DNA from: Bog-532 sp963805255 | GTDB lineage: Bacteria > Actinomycetota > Actinomycetes > Streptosporangiales > Streptosporangiaceae | Direction: 5' to 3' | DNA: 64,000 nt | Assembly (NCBI GenBank): GCA_963805255.1 | Contig: CAWDTK010000003.1 | Location: forward strand, 1-64,000 | Part shown: piece after piece, positions 36,067-42,739 of the stretch | Layout: every line of letters starts with the position of its first letter | Numbering within the stretch: position 1 is the first letter of the stretch | Program-made: the position numbers and the translations under genes | Notes under the pieces: generated by a model | Told to the model about the DNA's origin: nothing | The model's input: the letters and a program-made list of their open reading frames with translations, nothing else | Database searches by the model: none

Positions 36067-36659
36067 CCTTCGGGCAGCGGCACCGTTTCGGTGGCCAGCT
36101 GGCTGACCAGCCGGACCAGGTCCTCGAGTGGCAGGGCCACCGCGTGCCGGGTGGCGGCCAGGGCACTGGCCGGCATGCCGGGGTACGCGGCCTCTGCCGG
36201 CTCCTGGATCAGGACGCGGCCGCCGCACCGCTCCACCATGGCGCAGCCGCGTGCCGCGTCGTCGAGCGTGCCGCTCAGCACCACGGCCACGACGCGGGGG
36301 CCGCCATAGAGTGCGGCGCTGCGGAACAGCGGGTCAGCGGCGGGACGGACCCCATTCTGGCGCGGCCCCTGCGACAGCCCGACCGTGCCGTTGACGATGA
36401 GGACATGATGGTCGGCCGGCGCCACGTAGACGCGGCCGTGCACCAGTTTTTGGCCGTCCATCGCCAGCCCGGCCGCCAGGGGGCCGGAACGGTCGAGAAT
36501 GCCCGGCAGCGCCTGGCCGCCGGTCGCCGGGATGTGCAGCACCGTCAGGACGGAGGCGGGAAGATCAGCGGGCAGCCCCGCCAGGAAGGCGCGCAGCGGC
36601 ATCAGCCCGCCGGCCGAGGCTGCCACCACGATGATGTCCTTACCGCGATGGCCCGACAT
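36063..36659 (-). CDS. CheB-type methylesterase domain protein
   Basis: 198 residues with only the catalytic domain and no receiver domain. The Ser motif is VVAASAGGLMPLRAFLAGLP, the His lies in VLHIPATGGQALPGIL, and the Asp in VLSGTLDDAARGCAMV; RVYVAPADHHVLI is also typical. CheB hydrolyses glutamyl methyl esters, and here the partner is the CheR-PAS protein encoded next with an ATGA overlap. The ISAzo13-type element begins 7 bases upstream of the ATG, and the only purine-rich ribosome site (GGGGAG) now comes from the IS end. Confidence 0.9.
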   Translation of the reverse strand: MSGHRGKDIIVVAASAGGLMPLRAFLAGLPADLPASVLTVLHIPATGGQALPGILDRSGPLAAGLAMDGQKLVHGRVYVAPADHHVLIVNGTVGLSQGPRQNGVRPAADPLFRSAALYGGPRVVAVVLSGTLDDAARGCAMVERCGGRVLIQEPAEAAYPGMPASALAATRHAVALPLEDLVRLVSQLATETVPLPEG

Positions 36660-36666
36660 GGTCTTA

Positions 36667-37980
36667 GGGCTCCCCGCAAAATTAAGTGGGTTTGTCCGGG
36701 ATAGTTGTCTACGGTTGTGGTATGAGACAGCTGGCGGTGGATGAGGACCGGTTCGCCGGAATGCTGGCGGAGGTGCGCCCGCATCTGAATGAGCTGCAGT
36801 GGCGGCTGCTGCTGGGGGCGCAGGCGCGGTCGCTGGGCCGGGGCGGGATCAAGCGGGTGGCGGCGCTGGCCGGGGTTCACCCGGACACGGTGGGCCGCGG
36901 GGCGCGGGAACTGGAGGCCGGGATTGAGCCGGATGACAGGGTCCGCCAGGCTGGGGCGGGGCGGCCCCGGGCGGCGGAGGCGGATCCGGCCCTGGTGCCG
37001 GCGTTGAACCGCCTGGTGGATCCGGCCAGCCGCGGTGACCCGGAGTCGCCGCTGCGGTGGACAACCACGTCGACGGAGAAGCTGGCCGGTGAGCTGGCAG
37101 CCGCGGGCCATCCGGTGTCGCCCGACACAGTGGGCGGCTGCTGAAAGAGGACGGTTACAGCCTGCAGGGCAACGCCAAGACGGTGGAGGGAAAGCAGCAC
37201 CCGGACCGGGACGGCCAGTTCCGGCTCATCAATGAGCTGGTGCGGGAGTTCCAGGCCGCCGGGGAGCCAGTAATCAGCGTGGACACCAAGAAAAAGGAAC
37301 TGGTCGGCAACTATAAGAACGGCGGGAGGGAGTGGCATCGGCGCGGTGAGCCCGAGCGGGTGGAGGTGCACGACTTCAAGGGCGACCTGGGGCGGGCCGT
37401 CCCCTACGGCGTCTATGACATGAGCGCCAACGCTGGCTGGGTGAACGTCGGCACCGACGCGGACACCGGGGCGTTCGCCGTCGAGTCGATCCGCCGCTGG
37501 TGGCAGAAAACCGGCCGGACCGCCTACCCGCACGCCAGCAGGCTGCTCATCACCGCCGACGCGGGCGGTTCCAATGGCAGCCGGCTGCGGCTGTGGAAGG
37601 TGGAGCTGGCCCGGCTCGCGGAAGAACTCGGCCTGGAGATCAGCGTGTCCCACTTCCCGCCGGGCACGTCGAAATGGAACCGGATCGAGCACCGGCTCTT
37701 CGCCCAGATCTCCATGAACTGGCGCGGCAGGCCGCTGACCAGCCACGAAGTTATCGTCGAGACGATCGCCGCGACCACCACCACGACCGGGCTGACCGTC
37801 CAGGCCGCCCTCGACACCGGCACCTACGAGAAGGGCATCAAGATCCCCGATAAGCAGATGCAGGATCTGGAGGAGCGCTCGATCAGGCGACACGCTTTCC
37901 ATGGGGAATGGAACTACTCCCTGCTGCCCGCCCCACGGCCAACACGCCCGACATCACGGAAGTAAATCTTCGGAGGGCCC
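36667..37980 (+). mobile_element. ISAzo13-type insertion sequence
   Basis: About 1.3 kb. The ends GGGCTCCCCGCAAAATTAAG (left) and GGGCCCTCCGAAGATTTACT (right, inward) form weak terminal inverted repeats. TTA borders both ends (36664-36666, 37981-37983) and is a possible 3-bp target duplication. It separates STAS (38381) from CheB (36659) in the signalling operon. Confidence 0.65.
36722..37965 (+). pseudogene. ISAzo13-family transposase, one frameshift
   Basis: ATG at 36722 (MRQLAVDEDRFAGMLAEVRP) opens an HTH part (GIKRVAALAGVHPDTVGRGA) and the linker RWTTTSTEKLAGELAAAGHP. At about 37130 a one-base change produces TGA; in the other frame the sequence continues LLKEDGYSLQGNAKTVEGKQ, then ISVDTKKKELVGNYKN (Asp), LLITADAGGSNGSRLRLWKV (Asp) and FPPGTSKWNRIEHRLFAQIS (Glu), the DDE triad of the family. 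All catalytic residues are retained, so programmed frameshifting or a sequencing error are alternatives to inactivation. Confidence 0.85.
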
Positions 37981-38027
37981 TTAGTATCGCCCCCTCCGCG
38001 CCGGGCGGCACAATTGCGCCTTCCCGG

Positions 38028-38381
38028 TCAGGCCTCGGCGATCGCGTCCGCGACGGAATCGTAGACCGGAATCAGCTGATCGGCCCTGGTCAGCTGGAGA
38101 ACCCGCGCCACCGAAGTCTGCGGTGACGCCAGCGCGAGCACGCCGCCCTGCTGGTCGAGTTCCCGGCTGGACCGCAGGAGCATGCGCAGACCGGTCGAAT
38201 CCATGAAGTTCAGTCCGGACAGGTCCACGATCAGCAGGCGCGGGTGCTGCACCACGACCGATTCCAGCACACCGTAGAGTTCCTCACTGTTCGTCGCGTC
38301 GACCTCGCCGGTGAGGACCACGACCGTGTACGCCGCCCCGGTCGACTCGGGGACCGACACCGACGCTCTCAGCAGGCCCAC
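38028..38381 (-). CDS. STAS-domain anti-sigma factor antagonist
   Basis: About 117 residues from GTG 38381, preceded by AAGGAAA. A single STAS domain: VVVLTGEVDATNSEELYGVL, then LLIVDLSGLNFMDSTGLRML with the phosphorylatable Ser in DST, and VLQLTRADQLIPVYDS. Unphosphorylated STAS proteins bind and neutralise anti-sigma kinases; SpoIIE-type phosphatases reactivate them. It is the first gene of the minus-strand operon that ends with the SpoIIE phosphatase. An in-frame ATG at 38456 would add 25 non-conserved residues. Confidence 0.9.
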   Translation of the reverse strand: MGLLRASVSVPESTGAAYTVVVLTGEVDATNSEELYGVLESVVVQHPRLLIVDLSGLNFMDSTGLRMLLRSSRELDQQGGVLALASPQTSVARVLQLTRADQLIPVYDSVADAIAEA

Positions 38382-38496
38382 AGATTTCCTTATACACCCG
38401 CCGGGCCGCCTCGCGCCGCCCGGCAGCAGCCGGCGCAGGTCACGTTCGGGCAGCAAAGGTCACGTTCCGCCTACGGTCTGCGCAGCCTGGCCTGCC

Positions 38497-38566
38497 GGGC
38501 CGGGGCCGCAGGGCCGGGGCCGCAGGGCCGGGGCCGCAGGGCCGGGGCCGCAGGGCCGGGGCCGCG
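38497..38566. repeat. 14-bp tandem repeat, five copies, between STAS and Nudix genes
   Basis: GGGCCGGGGCCGCA is repeated at 38497, 38511, 38525, 38539 and 38553 (last copy ends CGCG). It occupies the space between the divergent STAS and Nudix genes where promoters would be expected. Confidence 0.9.
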
Positions 38567-38626
38567 GTGAATGCGAGGCCCGGGGCGCTGTGACCGCGGG
38601 ACCGGGGCCGCCGTAACGTGGCCGTC

Positions 38627-39380
38627 GTGCGCAGTAACGGCGACTGGGCCAGCCGGGACAGCGAACCGGCGGGCGCCCAGGGTCAGGAGGGTCCGGCGCC
38701 GCCGGCCATCCCGGTGCCGGCCATCCCGGTCCGGCCATCCCGGTGCCGGCCATCCCGGTGCCGGCCATCCCGGTGCCGGCCATCCCGGTGCCGGCCATCC
38801 CGGTCCGGCCATCCCGGTGCCGGCCATCCCAGTGTCGGCCGGAGCGCTCATCTTCGACCGCGAAGGCCGTCTGCTCATCCTCAAGCCGACCTACAAGCCG
38901 GGCTGGACGATCCCGGGCGGGGTGATGGAAGCGGACGGGGAGACGCCCTGGGAGGCATGCCGGCGTGAGGTGCACGAGGAGTGCGGCCTTGAGGTGAGCC
39001 GCGGCAGGCTGGCCTGCATGGACTTCCGCCGCCCGCGCCCCGGCCGGCCGGGTGGCGTCCGGTTCCTGTTCGACTGCGGCGCGCTCGGCCGCAAGCACCT
39101 GGGCGCCATCGTGTTGCAGCCGGAGGAGATCGCCGAGTACCGGCTGACGGAACTGGCCGAGGCCCTCCCCCTGCTCCGGGGCCCGATCCGGCGGCGGGTC
39201 CAGGCGGCGTGCGCGGGCCGCAGGCCGGTCTACCTGGAGGACGGGCGGCGGCCCAAAGGGCCGCCGGCGGCCCGAGAGGGTCGTGCGCGGATGAGGCGGC
39301 ATACGGGTGCCCGCGGCGCCCGGGACGGTCACGGATGTGCCCGGCCGGAACGCGCCGGCCAGGCGGTCCAGGTCAGCTGA
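38627..39380 (+). CDS. Nudix hydrolase with repeat-borne frame disruption
   Basis: The Nudix domain begins VSAGALIFDREGRLLILKPT and contains the Nudix box (GGVMEADGE ... REVHEECGLEV), binding a divalent metal for hydrolysis of a nucleoside-diphosphate-X bond; the C-terminus is Arg-rich. The likely start is GTG 38627 (VRSNGDWASRDSEPAG), followed by a PAIPV repeat. Two of the nine repeat units have 14 instead of 15 bases, so the GTG frame no longer matches the Nudix frame. If both were 15 bases, the GTG would run straight into the domain. A longer in-frame ORF from 38571 exists but looks like a shadow of the repeat. The 3' end overlaps PPK2 by 8 bases. Confidence 0.8.
38701..38833 (+). repeat. 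15/14-bp tandem repeat inside Nudix gene, nine copies
   Basis: The unit GCCGGCCATCCCGGT occurs nine times. Units 3 (38731-38744) and 8 (38805-38818) lack the leading G and are 14 bases long; the last copy has AGT. In frame it encodes PAIPV. Confidence 0.95.
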
Positions 39381-40215
39381 CGGCGCGCGGGTCCATCTGG
39401 GCGGCGTGGTCAGGCACGTACGCCTGCATGTCCCGCGCCGGGCGGACATAACCCTGGGACGCCGGGCGGGACGGGAGGTGCAGGGGGGTGAGCTTCACGT
39501 CGTGGTAGGGGATCGTGCTGAGCAGGTGCGCGATCATATTGATCCGCGCCCGTCGTTTGTCGTCACTTTCCACGACATTCCACGGTGCCTCCGGGATGTC
39601 GGTGTGCACGAACATCTCGTCCTTGGCGCGCGAGTAGTCCTCCCACCGCGTGATGGACTCAAAATCCATCGGGGACAGCTTCCACCGGCGCATCGGGTCG
39701 TCCAGCCGCGACTTGAACCGGCGCTGCTGCTCTTCGTCGCTGACCGAGAACCAGTACTTGCGGAGCAGGACGCCCTCCTCGACCAGCAGCCGCTCGAAGA
39801 TGGGGCACTGGTGCAGGAAGCGGCTGTACTCCTCCTTGGTGCAAAAGCCCATGACGTGTTCCACGCCCGCGCGGTTGTACCAGCTCCGGTCGAACAGGGC
39901 CAGCTCCCCGGCGGCGGGCAGGTGGCTGACGTAGCGCTGGAAGTACCACTCCGTCCGCTCACGTTCGGTCGGCGCGGGCAGGGCCACGATGCGGGCGACG
40001 CGGGGATTGAGGTATTCGGCGACCCGCTTGATCGTGCTGCCCTTGCCGGCCGCGTCACGGCCCTCGAAGATGACCACGATGCGGGCACCTTCGACACGCA
40101 TCCACTCCTGCATTTTGACCAGCTCGGCCTGCAGCCGGTACAGCTCCTTCTCGTAGGCATCGCGCGGGAGCCGGGCCGCTTTCTTCGCCGGCCGCGTGCC
40201 GCTAGCCTTCGCCAT
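39373..40215 (-). CDS. ppk2: Polyphosphate kinase 2
   Basis: About 280 residues from ATG 40215 (MAKASGTRPAKK), which follows GGAGGAG. PPK2 domain: YEKELYRLQAELVKMQEWMR, Walker A FEGRDAAGKGSTIKR, LNPRVARIVALPAPTERERT, Walker B LFDRSWYNRAGVEHVMGFCT, and the lid FLHQCPIFERLLVEEGVLLR followed by KYWFSVSDEEQQRRF. It transfers phosphate between polyphosphate and nucleotides, mainly making NTP or NDP from polyphosphate. An in-frame ATG at 40257 has no good ribosome site. Confidence 0.95.
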   Translation of the reverse strand: MAKASGTRPAKKAARLPRDAYEKELYRLQAELVKMQEWMRVEGARIVVIFEGRDAAGKGSTIKRVAEYLNPRVARIVALPAPTERERTEWYFQRYVSHLPAAGELALFDRSWYNRAGVEHVMGFCTKEEYSRFLHQCPIFERLLVEEGVLLRKYWFSVSDEEQQRRFKSRLDDPMRRWKLSPMDFESITRWEDYSRAKDEMFVHTDIPEAPWNVVESDDKRRARINMIAHLLSTIPYHDVKLTPLHLPSRPASQGYVRPARDMQAYVPDHAAQMDPRAVS

Positions 40216-40456
40216 TGCCACTCCTCCTGCCCCGGCGGACCGCCCGTCTCCGGGCACGGCCGTCCATCCCGCATTACTCGCAGCGTATCGGCGCAGGCCC
40301 GGTTTCCGATGGCTAGCCCGGCGGGATTTTCCGCAGCCCGGGGCCCGGGCTGCGCCCCGGGCCGGGACCGGGGCGCGCGGCCGGGAAAGCCCGCCCGGTA
40401 CCGACCGGGTGGCACCCCAGCCAGCGCGGCCTGGCCGCGGTGAGCATCGCGCCGGG

Positions 40457-41212
40457 TCACGGGAGCTTGTGGAGCCCGGCGCCGTTCAGCAGGTAAGCGG
40501 GAGCGGTGGCGGCGGCATCTGTCTGCACGAGTTCGAGCATGGCGGTGGCGGCGATCTCCGGGGTGAGCAGCGGGTATGGCAGCTGGTGGAGGAAGTCCTC
40601 CAGGGGCAGGCCGGCTTGGGTGGCGTACGCCTCAACCGCCGGTCCGCCGACGCCCGTTTGCGGTGCGAACTGGGGCATCACGGCGGTGAAGGTGATGTCC
40701 AGGCCAGCACGCGTTGCTTCTTCTTGGGCGTACATGGTGATGAACCGCTGGGTTGCCTTTGCGCCGGCGTAGCCGCCGCTGAGCGGTGAGCCGTTCGGGT
40801 TCAGCGCGGCACCGCTGCTGAACACAACGACCTTGCTGCCGGGCCGCAGCGGCCTGAGCAGCGCCTCGCGCAGCCAGTGGAACGTGATGCGGACGTCGGT
40901 CTGCCAGTTGATGGAGAAGGTCTCCCACGTCTGCTGCTGCAGCGGACGCATGTGCGGGGTGGCGCCAGCGACCAGAATGATCACCTCGGGGTCATAGCGG
41001 TCGAGGAGGCCGGCGGCCGCGGTGGGGTCACCGGCGTCGGCGATCTCGGGGTAAATGGTGCCGGCGCTGGTGGCTTGGTCAAGAGATGCGGCTGGGGTGC
41101 GGGACACGGCGACCATGGGGGCGCCGGCCTCGGCGAAGGCGGTGGCGATCCCGTGGCCGAGGCCGCGGCTTGCGCCGACGACGATCGTGGTCTTGCCGGA
41201 CAGGTTGTTCAT
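40457..41212 (-). CDS. Short-chain dehydrogenase/reductase
   Basis: 251 residues with a classical SDR fold. The NAD(P) motif is IVVGASRGLGHGIATAFAEA, followed by LVAGATPHMRPL; the catalytic Ser lies in VVFSSGAALNPNGSPLSGGY and the YxxxK is YAGAK. ATG at 41212 follows TAGGAGGAC. It ends LLNGAGLHKLP. The partner is probably the neighbouring ECF sigma factor and VOC protein only by proximity (14 bases to the sigma gene). Substrate unknown. Confidence 0.92.
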   Translation of the reverse strand: MNNLSGKTTIVVGASRGLGHGIATAFAEAGAPMVAVSRTPAASLDQATSAGTIYPEIADAGDPTAAAGLLDRYDPEVIILVAGATPHMRPLQQQTWETFSINWQTDVRITFHWLREALLRPLRPGSKVVVFSSGAALNPNGSPLSGGYAGAKATQRFITMYAQEEATRAGLDITFTAVMPQFAPQTGVGGPAVEAYATQAGLPLEDFLHQLPYPLLTPEIAATAMLELVQTDAAATAPAYLLNGAGLHKLP

Positions 41213-41225
41213 GGTGTCCTCCTAG

Positions 41226-42275
41226 TCATGTCGGGGTCGGGCCGTCAGGCGGCTCCGTCGGTGGTTGCCCGGGCAGGCCGAAGAGGGGGAACAGCCCGGG
41301 AGTACGGAAGGCCGTGATTTCCTCGATGCCGTCGTCGCGGAGAGTGAGCACGATGATGCTCTCCGCTTGAAAGGCGCCCGTCTGCTCGTCCCGGATGTAG
41401 GCGGCGGCAGCGGGTTGCCCGTTGGCGCTGATCGGGAGCAGCTGGAAGCGTCTGACCGGGGAGAGGGGCCAGCGGCCGAGGAACTCCGCGATCGCGTCGC
41501 GGCCCTGGTACCAGCTCGGCTGGGGCGGCATGGTCATGCGAGCGTCCTCGGCGAGCATGGCGACGAGCGTGGCGACGTCATTGTTTTCCCAGGCTTGGGC
41601 GAAGCGGTTCACGAGCTCGCGCACCTCGCTGTCGCCGAGCGTTCGCAGCGTCGCTTGCTGACTCCGGGCGGGCACCCGCTCGTCGACGGTCTTGTGGGCA
41701 CGCTGGAGCGCGCTGTCGACCGAGACGGGGGTGGTTTCCAGCACCTCAGCGGTTTGGCGGGCGGAAAAGCCGAGCACATCTCGCAAGATCAGCACGGCGC
41801 GCTGGCGCGCAGGCAGGTGCTGCAGGGCCGCGGTGAAGGCGAGCTCGATGCTTTCGCGCTGTTCGTAGTGGGCGTCGGGGCCGAGCAGGTCGCCCGCGAC
41901 GCTGAGCTCGCCGTCTGGGTAGGGCTCGAGCCACACCGATTCGGCCAGCGCGCCGGCCGGGAGGTCGTGTGGATCAGCCGCTGGGGCGTAGCCGGCAGGC
42001 AGGACGCGTTTGGGGCGCCTCTCAATCGTCCGGAGGCTGGCGTTGGTCGCGATCGTGTAGAGCCAGGAGCGAAGGGAGCTTCTGCCTTCGAAGCGGCCGA
42101 GTCCCCGCCAGGCGCGCAGGAGCGTCTCCTGGAGGGCGTCGTCTGCGTCGGGAAGCGATCCGAGCAGCCGGTAGCAGTGGGCGCGAAGCTGCGCCCGGTA
42201 CGGTCCAACCAACTGGGCGAACGCGTCCTGGTCGCCGCCACGGGCGGCCTCGAGCAGGCCGGGTTCGCCGCTCAT
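41226..42275 (-). CDS. ECF sigma factor with SnoaL-like C-terminus (SigX5/TIGR02960 type)
   Basis: About 349 residues. Sigma region 2 reads AQLVGPYRAQLRAHCYRLLG then DADDALQETLLRAWRGLGRF and SLRSWLYTIATNASLRTIER; region 4 reads LPARQRAVLILRDVLGFSAR followed by ETTPVSVDSALQRA. The last 130 residues form a SnoaL-like domain (RFAQAWENNDVATLVAMLAE) used by these ECF groups in place of an anti-sigma factor. ATG at 42275 is chosen because the VOC gene's natural stop would overlap it as ATGA. An upstream GTG at 42290 with AAGGAG is the alternative. Confidence 0.92.
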   Translation of the reverse strand: MSGEPGLLEAARGGDQDAFAQLVGPYRAQLRAHCYRLLGSLPDADDALQETLLRAWRGLGRFEGRSSLRSWLYTIATNASLRTIERRPKRVLPAGYAPAADPHDLPAGALAESVWLEPYPDGELSVAGDLLGPDAHYEQRESIELAFTAALQHLPARQRAVLILRDVLGFSARQTAEVLETTPVSVDSALQRAHKTVDERVPARSQQATLRTLGDSEVRELVNRFAQAWENNDVATLVAMLAEDARMTMPPQPSWYQGRDAIAEFLGRWPLSPVRRFQLLPISANGQPAAAAYIRDEQTGAFQAESIIVLTLRDDGIEEITAFRTPGLFPLFGLPGQPPTEPPDGPTPT

Positions 42276-42636
42276 CGCTTCGGCTCCCACAGGCGACCTC
42301 TCCTTCTTCTGCGCTGGAAACAACGCTCCACCAGCCCGACGGTCCCTCACGAGGCGCTGGCAGTACGGCTGCGCCGAGCCGGCGGGCGCGCTCGGTCGCG
42401 TCATGGATCAGGTCAACTTCCACATCCGGGAGCCACAGCGGCCGCCGGGTGCCGCACTCGACGATCCCGCCGCCCAAACTGGAGCCGAGGTCGAGGGCCA
42501 AGTAGGAGTTCGGCGCGATTGGAATCAGCTCCGGCTCCCACCGCAGCTCCGAGTAGAAGGCGCTGGCGCGCGCCCGGTCGGCGGTGTGCAGTTCCAGGCG
42601 GACGACCGGCCGCGGTGCTGACTGGTTGGTGCTCAT
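42272..42636 (-). pseudogene. VOC-family protein with a one-base loss near its stop
   Basis: ATG at 42636 (MSTNQSAPRPVVRLELHTAD) opens a single VOC half with RASAFYSELRWEPELI and LDLGSSLGGGIVECG. Near 42290 the sequence reads GTCGCCTGTGGGAGCC; with one more C the frame would give VALWEPKR and TGA, overlapping the sigma-factor ATG. As given, the frame misses this stop and continues into the sigma gene. ALWEPK is a common VOC ending, so the missing base is real decay or a sequencing error in a C run. Confidence 0.75.
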
Positions 42637-42739
42637 GTAGCCGTTGATCCGGGCGGGTCGCGAAATCCATCGGCCGTCACCGGAGCCGCTCTGGTCGCTG
42701 CGGCTCTGGCCGGGTGTCCGGCTGCGATGATGCCCGGTG

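Noticed and set aside
38497..38833. CRISPR array
   Set aside because: The repeats are directly adjacent with no unique spacers and have a 14-15 bp period, so they are simple tandem repeats.
40457..41212. Mycofactocin-associated dehydrogenase
   Set aside because: It is an ordinary SDR without the extra insertion of the mycofactocin-dependent group and lies 7 kb from MftF.
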